From Flavobacteriales bacterium UBA952 (GTDB lineage: Bacteria; Bacteroidota; Bacteroidia; Flavobacteriales_D; Crocinitomicaceae), in the NCBI GenBank assembly GCA_905182495.1, contig CAJJBU010000025.1:23699-87698 (forward strand): a DNA stretch of 64,000 nt, in the 5' to 3' direction. The notes below the pieces were generated by a model. The model was not told where the DNA came from, ran no database searches, and worked only from the letters and a program-made list of their open reading frames with translations. Made by a program: the position numbers and the translations under genes. Below, piece after piece: positions 19,681 through 31,288 of this stretch. Position 1 is the first letter of the stretch; the number at the start of each line of letters is the position of its first letter.

Positions 19681-20838
19681 ATGAAAAGAGTAGTCGTTGG
19701 ACTTTCTGGAGGGGTTGACTCTAGTGTCGCTGCGTATCTTCTTAAAGAAGAAGGTTACGAAGTGATTGGTATGTTTATGAAAAACTGGCATGACGAGTCT
19801 GTAACAATCTCTGATGACTGTCCGTGGATAGATGATTCAAATGATGCTCTAATGGTTGCCGAAGCTTTAGAAATTCCTTTTCAGGTCATCGATTTGAGTA
19901 AAGCCTATAAAGAGCGCATTGTAGACTACATGTTTAATGAATACCAAGAGGGAAGAACACCAAACCCTGATGTACTATGCAATAAAGAAATTAAATTTGA
20001 TGTGTATGGTATGAATAATGTACAGCCGGTCTTGTTGATTATTCTGAATCAAAAAAAACTAAATACAAATAATGAATGGGACCTCATTGCAGGTAAAGAC
20101 CCGTCTAAAGATCAGTCGTATTTTTTATGCCAAGTATCTCAAAAACAATTAGCCAAAGCATTATTTCCTATAGGCCACTTATTAAAGACAGAGGTTCGTG
20201 AATTGGCTAGTAAGATGGAATTGGTAACGGCCGAAAAGAAAGATTCTCAAGGCCTTTGCTTTGTTGGTAAAATCAAGCTACCTGACTTTCTTCAACAAAA
20301 ACTATCGTCAAAAGAAGGTCCGGTTATTGAAATCCCAAATGATATGGAGCAATACCATCGCTATAAAAAAATGTCATCAGAAAACCTGGACCTAGAAGAG
20401 CTATGTAAACCCTTTTCTTATAAAGAAATAGATGGAATTCGGGTGAGCACACATCAAGGAGCTCACTTTTACACGATCGGCCAAAGAAAAGGGCTCCATA
20501 TCGGGGGGCGCCCATTGCCTAGCTTCGTTATCGGTACAGACACGGTTAACAACATTGTTTATTCTGGGCAAACTGATGAACACCCCGGGTTAAACCGTAT
20601 AGCACTTAAGGTAGAGAGAGAAAGTATAAACTGGATCAGCAGAAAATCCGAGAAGGAGAATGAGGAGTACGAAATCCGTATCAGATACCGTCAAAACCTC
20701 CAAAAAGGACAATTAATACAAAGGGGCCATTCAGTATATGTGTTATTTGAAGTCAAGCAAAAAGGAGTGAGTCCTGGACAATTTGTCGCTTGGTATAAAA
20801 AGGGTGTTTTGGTTGGATCAGGTGTTATTGAATCCTAA
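19681..20838 (+). CDS. mnmA: tRNA-specific 2-thiouridylase; internal segment aberrant (see findings)
   Basis: KRVVVGLSGGVDSSVAAYLL PP-loop, NPDVLCNKEIKF, KDQSYFLCQ, KDSQGLCFVGK. Confidence 0.9.
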   Translation: MKRVVVGLSGGVDSSVAAYLLKEEGYEVIGMFMKNWHDESVTISDDCPWIDDSNDALMVAEALEIPFQVIDLSKAYKERIVDYMFNEYQEGRTPNPDVLCNKEIKFDVYGMNNVQPVLLIILNQKKLNTNNEWDLIAGKDPSKDQSYFLCQVSQKQLAKALFPIGHLLKTEVRELASKMELVTAEKKDSQGLCFVGKIKLPDFLQQKLSSKEGPVIEIPNDMEQYHRYKKMSSENLDLEELCKPFSYKEIDGIRVSTHQGAHFYTIGQRKGLHIGGRPLPSFVIGTDTVNNIVYSGQTDEHPGLNRIALKVERESINWISRKSEKENEEYEIRIRYRQNLQKGQLIQRGHSVYVLFEVKQKGVSPGQFVAWYKKGVLVGSGVIES

Positions 20839-21020
20839 TTCATATTTATAGAGAACAGCAGGGCGTCATTCTCTACGGTGGAACGATTCTTTAAAGTATC
20901 CATAAGTGTCGCCACTTCGTGAATATCAATTGTACTATCTATTCCTAACTCTCTGTGCTTAGACAATTTCATTTTTGCCTTTTTCACTTTATTTGTTCTC
21001 AAAGTTTGTACGTTACTCTT
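20835..21020 (-). CDS. hypothetical small protein
   Basis: ORF only, internal start MKSNVQTLRTNK. Confidence 0.35.
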   Translation of the reverse strand, partial: KSNVQTLRTNKVKKAKMKLSKHRELGIDSTIDIHEVATLMDTLKNRSTVENDALLFSINMN

Positions 21021-21146
21021 CATGTCGATAGGTTTTGTGAATACTTTAACGCAAATACTGTTCCAAGGTTTCAAATCAAAAAAAATCTGTAAAATTATAA
21101 TCTAGGATGAATGAATCAACAAAAGCCATAATACTTATCTTTGAAC

Positions 21147-21962
21147 ATGAAATTTTTAATGCCATTGTTCTTCCTATTCCTAATTTTAGCTTGTCATAAC
21201 CAAGCTGAAAAGAAACAGAAAGAAGCGGAAAACAGCTTTGATTTCGATAAGAATAAAAATGAAACGACTGATCATGGATTCTTACTCGATAGCTCTGCCT
21301 ATTACGTGGATTCAATAATACGCCAATTCATTCAATCGTCTTTAGGAACCAGTAAAAAAGAGAAATATACGTACACGGTTCATAAGGCAATGCTGAATAA
21401 AGACAAAGCTGTAGATGCAATTATTGCGATTAACAGGTTAGATTTTGCTCAACAAAAGGCCAAAGAGACTGGGGCTGAAACTCAAGCAGAAAAAATGGCC
21501 TACATGGGGCCATTCAATGCTTTCATTTTTTATGATGGCAGAAGCAATACCTTTTCACCTCCAACAATTGTTCCTTCCTCGCCACTACTCCCCCTAGATA
21601 TACACTTTGAACATATCTCTTCAAACCAGCATAAAGATGCCGTGATTGATTTTAGAATTAGAAATTCAAGCTATAAGGAAGTTTATTTCCTCTTCAACAA
21701 TAGACCCAAAAAGGTGTTCCAATGGAAAAACTTTGATGGTTTAGGAAGTGATTCAGAAGAGGCCTATGAATTCAGGTTTAAACTGGCCCAAAGAAGTAAT
21801 GTTAAAGACATTGTCGTTTACCAAGCTAACTTAGGGACTCATCCTAATAAAATTGATGCATTCACCTACAAGCCCGAAATAAAGACGAGCAACGACGTCA
21901 TTAAACGTTTTTTCTATGTCGAAAAAGAAGGAAAATATTTCTCTGCTAAAAGCGGCCTCTAA
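21147..21962 (+). CDS. hypothetical lipoprotein
   Basis: Lipobox-like FLFLILAC; no recognised family. Confidence 0.6.
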   Translation: MKFLMPLFFLFLILACHNQAEKKQKEAENSFDFDKNKNETTDHGFLLDSSAYYVDSIIRQFIQSSLGTSKKEKYTYTVHKAMLNKDKAVDAIIAINRLDFAQQKAKETGAETQAEKMAYMGPFNAFIFYDGRSNTFSPPTIVPSSPLLPLDIHFEHISSNQHKDAVIDFRIRNSSYKEVYFLFNNRPKKVFQWKNFDGLGSDSEEAYEFRFKLAQRSNVKDIVVYQANLGTHPNKIDAFTYKPEIKTSNDVIKRFFYVEKEGKYFSAKSGL

Positions 21963-24458
21963 CTGTAAATATAAAATTCCTGCCAGGCGCCGAAATGTTT
22001 GAGGCAAAGCTTCTGTAATTTCGATCTAGAATGTTTTCACATGCCAATTGAATTGAAATGTTTTTTGAAAATGAATAGTTAAGCCGACTGTTTAAAGTAT
22101 ACCAACTAGGCATTCCCTGTCCCGCTATGGCAAATGCATAATTATCCTCTCCCACTAGATTATAATCTTCATACCGTTTCCAAGCGGAATAATTAACGAA
22201 ACACTCTAAAACTATTTTTTTCTTTTGATACTTAATACTGCACTTGCCAAAAACAGGCGGTATATGATCTAAGGGGTATGGAACTGAATCTGTCAATATC
22301 CGACCATAAGTATAATTAAAAGTACCCTCAATACGTATGGATCGTCCGATAGTCGCATTTAGAACACCTTCAACGCCTAACACAAAAGCATTACTCGTAT
22401 TCATTGTCGTTACAACGGTGCTATAAGTACCTTCATATAGTACAGAGTCCACCCCGTTAATTGTCGTATTTTGTATCGTTAAAGCATTACTTAGAAATGT
22501 ACTGTATAGATTTGTAGCCAGATTTATTTTTCTGAAAAGAACTATTTCAGAACCAAGCTCTAGGTTATATGAGTATTCGGGTTTTAAATCAGGGTTAGGT
22601 ACAATCACCTTACCAGGTATAGATTCAAATACCTTGGATACATCGTCAATATTTGGCGCCCTAAATCCAGTTGCGCCTGATAGAGTATAACGGATTGATT
22701 ACCATGATTGGACTGCAACACCAATATTACCATTCAACTCACCTTTCGCTGTTCAATGGAGCTAAAAGGAAATGGAAAAAATGTTTTATCTACGAACTCA
22801 GCATTTAGCTGAACATGTGAGCCCCTGAGTCCACCACTTAAGATTGTTTTGTCATTAACCTCCCAATTATCCGTTAAGTACAGGGCAAAAGATGACATAT
22901 CGGACCCACCATCTGGATACCTTGTATCAAGGGTTGAAACCTGCATGCTATTAATATCAGTAGAAAATGCGCTAGATTCTACAAGGTTATAAAACAAGTC
23001 TAGACCATACCTCAATTCGTGTTTTCTTATTTTCTTTGAAAAGTCAAAGTTTAAAGTAAAAATATCCAAGGCCTCCTCCCTACTCATCAATTGCTCTTCT
23101 TGGTATCTTCTCACCATTCTACTCTCTTCAATAGCCTGATAAGCCAAGGTCAGTTCAGAAGCATCAAACAACCTATTTTTCTTACTCAATGACAAGGTAT
23201 AGGCACTTAAAAACCTAAATTGTGGGCCATAATACCATTCAGCATATTTTGCAATGCCATTCTCACTTTGAGACAAGCGGTCATATCTGTCTACATTTCC
23301 GGAATTTGAAAGCTGAAGATTTAGCTTGTGCGTAACAAATTCATTGGGTTTAAAAGTGAATTTCTGAAGTAGATCGAATTGGGCGTAACCTGATCCCACC
23401 TGAAGATTTGGGTCTGAATTATTCAACATGGTATCCACACCATTGATTCGAGACGCATACCAGTTTCTCTCGCCAAAACCTTCTGTGAAATCAGTTCTAT
23501 TAGCACCTTGTCTCAAATCACCGAAATTTGAATACGTAAATGAGCTCAAAGACCCGAATTTCCGATTAGCAACAGATATATTTACATTACTTGAATAACC
23601 ATTTGCTGCAGAAAAATATCGGGTATAACCCTCACCGATAATTAGTCCTTTGTCCTTATGACTCAAAGTAGGGTCCTTAGTTTTAAAGCTCATAACACCT
23701 CCAATAGCATCAGATCCGTACATCACAGAGCCCGGCCCAAAGACTACCTCTACCCTGTCCATAATTGCATTGTCTAGCGTGATGACGTTTTGTAGGTGCC
23801 CGCCTCTATAGATAGCATTATTCATACGAACACCATCCACTACCATCAATACTTTATTGGTTTCAAAGCCCCTAATAATCGGACTCCCACCACCCAACTG
23901 ACTTTTCTGAACAAATACATTGCCCGAACTCCCTATCAAATCCGCCATTGAAGATTGATTTTGGTTCTTTATTTCATTGCTGCTAATAATTTTAATCTTT
24001 TGGATAACATCACGCTTTTTTTCACCCATTCTAGTTGCAGAAACCACCATCTCATCGAGCGTATTCGCATTAGACTTTAGATATAGGACAAAATCAAGAC
24101 TTAAAAGAGAATCATACGAGATCGTATTTAAAATATAATTCTCATGGTAAAAGGAAATTCTCCAAGACGAATCAGCTAATTTGAATATATCAGTTTGAAC
24201 CTTTCCTTTTTTATTGGTAAAATGCTGTTCAACTTGAATATATTCAGCAATTGTTCCCGCTAAAGATTGAACACCTTCGGCTTTCTTCCAACCTTGGCCA
24301 TCAGAGACAACGTTCTTTCCATAAATAACTATATTGACATCATGTATTGGGAAAATAGAAAGATGATCATAGACCTGGATTTTTTGCTGGGTAAATACCC
24401 CTTCAGATAAGAAACAAGTAAAACCTAAAAGAAAAACCGATAGAAATCCTCTAATCAC
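21946..24458 (-). pseudogene. TonB-dependent receptor interrupted by apparent frameshifts around 22.69-22.74 kb
   Basis: Plug domain (MADLIGSSGNVFVQKSQLGGGSPIIRGFETNKVLMVVDGVRMNNAIYRGG) in ORF 22734..24458 and C-terminal barrel in ORF 21946..22608; bridging residues readable in shifted frames. Confidence 0.8.
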
Positions 24459-24497
24459 TTTGCAAATTTATTAATTTTAAAAGGTCTACAACAAATT

Positions 24498-25118
24498 ATG
24501 AGCCATAGTTTTAAAGCTTCGAAAACTTACCGTTATTTCTCTATTCCTGCCAAGAGAAAACCAAAAAGTTTATTGGTTACTCTTCATGGATATGGTCAGT
24601 TGGCCGAGTTTTTTTTAAAGAAATTTAAAGATTGCCCTGAGGATTATACCATTCTTGCCCCTGAAGGGCCACATAGGTTTTATATAAATGGTTATTCTGG
24701 TAGGGTTGGTGCTTCATGGATGACAAAGGAAGCTCGAGAGGATGACATTAAAGACAATATAAACTGGCTCAATGAATGGATTTCAGAGCATTTGAAATCA
24801 AATCAATATGAACATATAATTCTATTAGGATTTTCACAAGGCGGTGCTACTGCAGCGCGCTGGTATTATGATGGGACAAAATTGTTCACTCACTTTATAC
24901 TTTGGGCTTCTGTTTTTCCTCCTGATATTGAAAAACCAAAGGAGAAAACAAAAAAGAACCGTTATTTCGTAGTAGGCGAAAAAGATGAATTCTTAAAAGA
25001 TGACTTGCTAGATCAAGAAATCAAAAACTATAAGCAATTAGGATATTACACAGTCTTATTTGAAGGAAACCATGATATACATGTAGAGACTTTAAATGAC
25101 TTATTAAGCAAGCTCTAG
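24498..25118 (+). CDS. phospholipase/carboxylesterase-type alpha/beta hydrolase
   Basis: LLVTLHGYGQ, ILLGFSQGGATAARW nucleophile elbow. Confidence 0.8.
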   Translation: MSHSFKASKTYRYFSIPAKRKPKSLLVTLHGYGQLAEFFLKKFKDCPEDYTILAPEGPHRFYINGYSGRVGASWMTKEAREDDIKDNINWLNEWISEHLKSNQYEHIILLGFSQGGATAARWYYDGTKLFTHFILWASVFPPDIEKPKEKTKKNRYFVVGEKDEFLKDDLLDQEIKNYKQLGYYTVLFEGNHDIHVETLNDLLSKL

Positions 25119-25121
25119 TTC

Positions 25122-26519
25122 CTATTTTTCAGATTTAGCAACAATTGCGGCCACGGTCGCATCACTGGTAACATTAATAACCGTTCTACACATATCCAAA
25201 ATACGATCTATTGGATAAATAATGACAATCCACATAGGGTTTAGACCCACTGAATTCAAAACAAACATGAGCATAATAAGGCCTGCACTAGGAACTGCAG
25301 CCGACCCTATTGAAGCCAGCGTTGTTGTGGCAACAATCCCTAACTGCTGCGTAATACTTAAATCAACGCCATGGAATTGCGCTAGGAAAATAACGGCAAC
25401 AGCCTGGTATAAAGATGTACCATCCATATTTACAGTTGCTCCTATAGGCAATACAAAATCGCTTACTTTTTTAGGGACTTTCAAACCTTCTTGGACGCAT
25501 CTTATGGTTACTGGTAAGGTAGCAGCACTTGAACTCGTTGAAAAAGCCAAAAACTGAGCTGGACTCATTTTATTATAAAATTCTCTATAACCAAATTTAA
25601 CACCAAACAGACGTTGTAATAGTGGGTAAAACGCAAATAAGAGCAATGCCAAACCAAGAACAACGACTAAGGCATATAATCCTAAAGACTGGAATAAGGT
25701 AAACAATTCTGAAGGTGAATCTGCGATTTTCGCAAGTACCCCAGCCATCAAACAAAAAACAAAAAATGGAGACAGTGCCATAATCATATTTACCATTTTG
25801 ATAAAAACATCACCCATTGCATTAAAAAATAGATGCACTTGTTTTGACCCTTCAGACTGCATTAAGGACAATGCTATCCCAAAGAATAAAGCAAAGAAAA
25901 TCACTTGAAGCATAAGTTTACTACTCGAAAATGCTGCAATTAAGTTTTCTGGAACCATATCGACTAGTGGTTGCAATGGCCCCGTTTTTCTTTTCCCCGC
26001 TGATTCACTTTTAGACATCATCTTTTGATAATCGGAACTACTTCTTTCTTCATCCAAAGACGCAGTAATCTTTTTCACGATTTCCGGATCAGCATTTATC
26101 AATAAATTTTTACCATCCATGACTTCTATACCCTCTGATTCTGCCCAAATTTCATAGCGCAACCTGTTGGTATCTTCCAATGTGTTCTTTCCTGGCTCAA
26201 AAAGGTTGACTAATGTCAAGCCTAAAGTAACTGAAGCAATCGTGGTTAAGAGATAAAGCCCTAAAGTTTTAGCCCCTATCCTACCCAATTGTCTTACGTC
26301 CCCCAAACCAGCTACACCTCCGACAATAGAAAATAAAACGAGCGGAATAGCAATGAATTTTAGACAATTGATGAATATAATTCCAAATGGATCAATCCAA
26401 TTAACCGTAAACTCATTAAGCCCAACTGCTCCTGAAAACAAAGCCCAAAGAACCCCTAAAAACATACCAATGAGAATCTTCCAATGCAGCGCAAGTTTTT
26501 TCATAAATTTCTTTTTCAT
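25122..26519 (-). CDS. dicarboxylate/amino acid:cation symporter (DAACS family)
   Basis: AFSTSSSAATLPVT, PIGATVNMDGTSLYQAVAVIFLAQ, ASIGSAAVPSAG. Confidence 0.93.
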   Translation of the reverse strand: MKKKFMKKLALHWKILIGMFLGVLWALFSGAVGLNEFTVNWIDPFGIIFINCLKFIAIPLVLFSIVGGVAGLGDVRQLGRIGAKTLGLYLLTTIASVTLGLTLVNLFEPGKNTLEDTNRLRYEIWAESEGIEVMDGKNLLINADPEIVKKITASLDEERSSSDYQKMMSKSESAGKRKTGPLQPLVDMVPENLIAAFSSSKLMLQVIFFALFFGIALSLMQSEGSKQVHLFFNAMGDVFIKMVNMIMALSPFFVFCLMAGVLAKIADSPSELFTLFQSLGLYALVVVLGLALLLFAFYPLLQRLFGVKFGYREFYNKMSPAQFLAFSTSSSAATLPVTIRCVQEGLKVPKKVSDFVLPIGATVNMDGTSLYQAVAVIFLAQFHGVDLSITQQLGIVATTTLASIGSAAVPSAGLIMLMFVLNSVGLNPMWIVIIYPIDRILDMCRTVINVTSDATVAAIVAKSEK

Positions 26520-26594
26520 AAAAGTACAATTAAACACGAACTTGATTTCATAGCGAAAGACGTAGTTTCGTATATTTGATATCAAATTCAACGT

Positions 26595-28238
26595 ATGGCA
26601 ATTTCTCCTAAAGAATTCGAGTTTAATTATAATGAAGACAAGATGCGTCTCAAAATCAGAGCTCTTGAACAGGCATTTGAAAAAGTTTCTGTTGGCGGCG
26701 GAAAGAAAAAAATTGATAAACTACACAAAGCAGGAAAGCTTACCGCTCGAGAACGTATTGATCTACTCGTAGATAAAAATTCCGAAAAACAAGAGATCGC
26801 TGCATTTGCTGGACATGGCATGTATGAGGAATATGGAGGCTGTCCATCTGGTGGCGTTGTGGTGGTTATAGGAATGGTCAGTGGTAGACGGTGTGTCATC
26901 GTAGCCAATGACGCTACAGTTAAGGCTGGAGCATGGTTCCCAATAACAGGCAAGAAAAATCTTAGAGCCCAAGAGATTGCGATGGATAACCACATTCCAA
27001 TAATTTATCTTGTCGATAGTGCTGGTGTTTTCTTACCTATGCAGGAGGAAATCTTCGCAGACAAAGAACACTTCGGAAGGATTTTTAGAAACAATGCTAA
27101 AATGAGTGCGCAAGGAATCATTCAAATCTCTGCAGTTATGGGTAGTTGTGTAGCGGGAGGTGCTTATCTCCCGATAATGTCTGATGAATCAATTATTGTA
27201 AATAAAACCGGAACCATATTTTTAGCTGGATCTTATTTGGTCAAAGCAGCTATTGGAGAAAAAATAGACAATGAAACCCTAGGCGGAGCAACAACTCATA
27301 CTGAAATATCGGGTGTTTGTGATTACAAGGTAGAGAGTGATAAAGAATGTTTAGCCACCATCAGAGAGCTTATGAACAAAATTGGTACTGCTGAAAAAGC
27401 AGGATTTGACCGCGTTGAAGCTATAGAGCCTAAAACTCCGATCAAAGACGTTTATGGAATTCTACCTGCTGAGAGGTCCAAGCCCTATAAAAGTAAAACC
27501 CTATTAAACTGTTTAGTAGATGATTCTACGCTTCTCGAATACAAAGCCGGTTTCGGTAAGACAATCATCACTGCCTACGCCAGAATTGATGGCTGGAGCG
27601 TTGGTGTTGTAATGAATAATCGGGAATTGGTTAAAAACGCAAAAGGTGAAATGCAATTTGGTGGTGTAATCTACTCCGATGCCGCGGATAAAGCAGCTCG
27701 TTTCATAATGAATTGCAATCAAAAGAATATACCCTTGGTTTTTATACATGATGTAACCGGTTTTATGGTGGGCTCAAAAAGTGAGCATCAAGGGATTATC
27801 AAGGATGGAGCTAAAATGGTCAATGCTATGGCCAATTCAATAGTTCCTAAATTCTCAATTGTGATAGGGAATTCTTATGGAGCTGGAAACTATGCAATGT
27901 GCGGAAAGGCATATGACCCTAGATTGATTGTAGGATGGCCCACAGCGGAAATCGCAGTAATGAGCGGCGCTGCAGCAGCGAAAACTTTACTTCAAATAGA
28001 GGTATCCTCATTAAAGTCAAAGGGGGAAGAAATTACCCCAGAGAGAGAGAAAGAGCTTTTTGACAAAATAAAAAACAAATACGATGCGCAAATTTCACCG
28101 TATTACGCCGCGAGTAGATTGTGGATTGACGCCATTATAGACCCAAAAGAAACAAGAAACGTGATTTCCATTGGAATAGATGTTGCCAACCATAAAAAGT
28201 CAACAGAGAAATACAATGTAGGGGTTCTACAAACTTAA
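26595..28238 (+). CDS. acyl-CoA (propionyl/methylcrotonyl-type) carboxylase carboxyltransferase subunit
   Basis: GKLTARERIDLLVD, GSCVAGGAYLPIMSDE, IVIGNSYGAGNYAMCGKAYDP. Confidence 0.92.
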   Translation: MAISPKEFEFNYNEDKMRLKIRALEQAFEKVSVGGGKKKIDKLHKAGKLTARERIDLLVDKNSEKQEIAAFAGHGMYEEYGGCPSGGVVVVIGMVSGRRCVIVANDATVKAGAWFPITGKKNLRAQEIAMDNHIPIIYLVDSAGVFLPMQEEIFADKEHFGRIFRNNAKMSAQGIIQISAVMGSCVAGGAYLPIMSDESIIVNKTGTIFLAGSYLVKAAIGEKIDNETLGGATTHTEISGVCDYKVESDKECLATIRELMNKIGTAEKAGFDRVEAIEPKTPIKDVYGILPAERSKPYKSKTLLNCLVDDSTLLEYKAGFGKTIITAYARIDGWSVGVVMNNRELVKNAKGEMQFGGVIYSDAADKAARFIMNCNQKNIPLVFIHDVTGFMVGSKSEHQGIIKDGAKMVNAMANSIVPKFSIVIGNSYGAGNYAMCGKAYDPRLIVGWPTAEIAVMSGAAAAKTLLQIEVSSLKSKGEEITPEREKELFDKIKNKYDAQISPYYAASRLWIDAIIDPKETRNVISIGIDVANHKKSTEKYNVGVLQT

Positions 28239-28948
28239 TTTTCTGATGTCGTTTTACCATTAAAATAATGGGTATAGCCAAAACCTACAATCAAAAAGGA
28301 GGAAGCCCTAGTATATTGTGATGGGGCATATCCCGCGTCCCCCTCAAGACCAATTTGTGCTGGCTTAAAACCAAAACCAAAAAATGGGTATCCAATCGTT
28401 AACCGATAGGAATTGGCTTCATCTGATGACAATACCAAACCAATATTAGGCTCTATATATGCCGACTGTAGGATATTGAGTCTTATTCCTTGCTCAAATA
28501 GAGCATCCGTTTTTATCATCGAATGCATGTATCCCAATTTCAATCCAAAGTCTGTCCCAAATCGTTCACCCCAAAAATTTTCATGACCAACCTTTAAGAA
28601 ACCACCCAAACAATGCATTCCTCCATAAATTGCAGAAGGTACATTGAATTCATTAACCGCAAAATAAGAATAATGAGCGCCTATACCGAAAGCAACGCCA
28701 TTAGTCAAAGCATATTGATAGTATGGGGAAACAGAAATCAAACCTTGCATTATTTCTTTAAAAGGTTTATTTACAAAAGCATTAGGCAAACCTATTTCTA
28801 AAGTAAATGAATCATCAGACTGAATACCTTGTGCAAAAGAAACGGAGCATAAAAAGCAAAATCCGAAAACTAAATTACTTGAAAAATTATTTCGATGTCT
28901 TACCACAAATGAAAAACGATTGCTTAATTTATTTATTGTATTATGCAT
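28235..28948 (-). CDS. hypothetical outer-membrane beta-barrel protein
   Basis: Signal peptide and repeating beta-strand pattern. Confidence 0.5.
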   Translation of the reverse strand: MHNTINKLSNRFSFVVRHRNNFSSNLVFGFCFLCSVSFAQGIQSDDSFTLEIGLPNAFVNKPFKEIMQGLISVSPYYQYALTNGVAFGIGAHYSYFAVNEFNVPSAIYGGMHCLGGFLKVGHENFWGERFGTDFGLKLGYMHSMIKTDALFEQGIRLNILQSAYIEPNIGLVLSSDEANSYRLTIGYPFFGFGFKPAQIGLEGDAGYAPSQYTRASSFLIVGFGYTHYFNGKTTSEN

Positions 28949-28994
28949 CTAGTCTCATACCATTCATGGGCTTGAGAATGTCACATAAATAAAA

Positions 28995-29708
28995 TTACTT
29001 TTTTAATTGGTTGTAATGAAATTCTTTCGTCAAATTAATATATGATTCTGTATAAGAGTTATCTTCATTACGAATCACAAGACTCTTTTGTTTTGTAGGT
29101 CTATTCGTTTTTGACATTGCTAAAATGACCCTGGAGTTCGGTTTAGATAACTTGGCATCGATTCGATACATCTCATTTATATAAAGCTCTAGCCCAGCAA
29201 TATACTTTGTAACCAATTCGTATAACGAGAAAGGCAAAACAATCCAAAATACACCTTCCAAAACTAACAACTCCTTTACTAATACAAATAACTCAAAGAA
29301 TTCTTCCTTTGTAGTATGCTTTGACTGTTGGTTCTCCAATTGAATTTCTCCGGAAGTTTCTAAATAAAAAGGTGGGTTAGAAAAAATAAAATCATATTTT
29401 TTATCAAACGTGTGTTTAAAATAATCAGCTGGAATTGCATCAAGCCTATTAGACCATTTAGATCTTTGGAAATTATATAGACACTCCTCAAAAGAAGCTT
29501 GATGCAATTCAATAGCCTGGATTTTAATTTTCGGATTTTTTTGAGCGACCATCAAAGATAGAACACCATTTCCCGCGCCTAGATCAAGTCCTGTTTTTGA
29601 GTGCTTAGATTCAACAATAGAACCTAGAAGCATGCTGTCTGTACCAACTTTAAGAAGAGAATTGTTTTGAGAAACAATGAATTGTTTAAACTTAAAATCA
29701 CCTCCCAA
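28995..29708 (-). CDS. tRNA1(Val) (adenine(37)-N6)-methyltransferase-like
   Basis: GLDLGAGNGVLSLMVAQ motif I, IFSNPPFY motif IV. Confidence 0.87.
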   Translation of the reverse strand: MGGDFKFKQFIVSQNNSLLKVGTDSMLLGSIVESKHSKTGLDLGAGNGVLSLMVAQKNPKIKIQAIELHQASFEECLYNFQRSKWSNRLDAIPADYFKHTFDKKYDFIFSNPPFYLETSGEIQLENQQSKHTTKEEFFELFVLVKELLVLEGVFWIVLPFSLYELVTKYIAGLELYINEMYRIDAKLSKPNSRVILAMSKTNRPTKQKSLVIRNEDNSYTESYINLTKEFHYNQLKK

Positions 29709-31181
29709 TTAATAAGCCTTTGCAAACAGAACCTTTCCTTTCGAGGGCTTACCAGAATAAACACAAATCCCATCTTCCATTTTTTGATCTAACGGAATGC
29801 AACGAATTGTAGCTTGCGTTTCGGCTTTAATTTTATTTTCCGTTTCAGAACTTCCATCCCAATGAGCCGAAACAAACCCACCTTTATTAATTTGCTTTTT
29901 AAAGGCAGAATAATCTGAAGCCTCAGTGGTGTTTTCTAATCTAAAATCTTTCGCTTTGTTAAATAAGCCTTCCTGAATTTCACCTAATAAATTTTCAATA
30001 AAATCAGCCACCCCCTCAAAATCGACAACCTCTTTTGATTTAATATCTCGTCTTGCCAATTCAACCTTGCCACTCTCAAGGTCTCTTGCCCCCATTGCTA
30101 ATCGGATGGGCACGCCTTTTGTCTCATATTCTGAAAATTTCCAACCCGGTCTGCGGTTATCATCATCATCATACTTGAAGGATATACCTTTCTCTTTTAA
30201 TAAAATGCGCAAAGCTTCAAACTTCTCCGAAATCCTTTCTAAATCTTCTGGGCTTTTATAAATTGGAATCGCAACTACCTGAATTGGTGCCAAAAGCGGC
30301 GGTAAAACAAGGCCCTCATCATCGGAGTGACACATAATCAATGCCCCCATCAATCTTGTTGAAACCCCCCAGGAGGTTGCCCACACATGCGCTAGCTTAC
30401 CTTCCTTATCGGCATATTTAACATCAAAAGCTTTAGCGAAATTTTGACCTAAAAAATGAGATGTACCCGCTTGCAAAGCCTTTCCATCTTGCATCAAAGC
30501 TTCGATACATAATGTATCCACAGCACCCGCAAAACGCTCTGACTCCGTTTTTCTCCCCTTAACAACAGGCATTGCCATGTAATGCTCGGCGAAATCGGCA
30601 TAAACCTCTAACATCTTAGATGTCTCTTCTTGAGCCTCCTGAGCCGTTGCATGTGCTGTATGACCCTCTTGCCATAAAAACTCTGTAGTACGCAAAAAAA
30701 GTCTTGTTCTCATCTCCCATCGGACAACATTAGCCCATTGGTTGATGAGTATCGGTAGGTCTCTATATGACTGAATCCAATTTCGGTATGAATTCCAAAT
30801 AATGGTCTCAGAGGTTGGGCGTACAATAAGCTCTTCCTCTAGTTTTGCATCTGGATCTACAATGAGTCCGCTGCCATCTTCAGCATTTTTAAGTCTGTAA
30901 TGGGTAACAACTGCACATTCCTTAGCAAAGCCTTCTATATGACTCGCCTCCTTACTTAAATAGGATTTCGGAATAAACAAAGGGAAATAGGCATTAGAAT
31001 GACCTGTATCCTTAAACTTCTGATCCAAAACCTCCTTCATTTTCTCCCAGATGGCAAAGCCATATGGCTTAATAATCATACATCCGCGCACATCAGAATG
31101 TTCTGCTAAATCAGCTCTTTGAACCAATTCATTATACCATTTTGAATAATCTTCCTTTCTTGTTGTATGCTTAGCCGCCAT
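29709..31181 (-). CDS. proS: prolyl-tRNA synthetase (archaeal/eukaryal-type)
   Basis: [41 protein letters not shown]. Confidence 0.96.
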   Translation of the reverse strand: MAAKHTTRKEDYSKWYNELVQRADLAEHSDVRGCMIIKPYGFAIWEKMKEVLDQKFKDTGHSNAYFPLFIPKSYLSKEASHIEGFAKECAVVTHYRLKNAEDGSGLIVDPDAKLEEELIVRPTSETIIWNSYRNWIQSYRDLPILINQWANVVRWEMRTRLFLRTTEFLWQEGHTAHATAQEAQEETSKMLEVYADFAEHYMAMPVVKGRKTESERFAGAVDTLCIEALMQDGKALQAGTSHFLGQNFAKAFDVKYADKEGKLAHVWATSWGVSTRLMGALIMCHSDDEGLVLPPLLAPIQVVAIPIYKSPEDLERISEKFEALRILLKEKGISFKYDDDDNRRPGWKFSEYETKGVPIRLAMGARDLESGKVELARRDIKSKEVVDFEGVADFIENLLGEIQEGLFNKAKDFRLENTTEASDYSAFKKQINKGGFVSAHWDGSSETENKIKAETQATIRCIPLDQKMEDGICVYSGKPSKGKVLFAKAY

Positions 31182-31288
31182 AATAAATATTCTAGAATGC
31201 AAATTTAGACAAACGATTCAATAAATCCATCACATTTGACTTTCAGATCCCAATTTTGGATCTTGCTAAAAAAATATCGAGACCTGAC

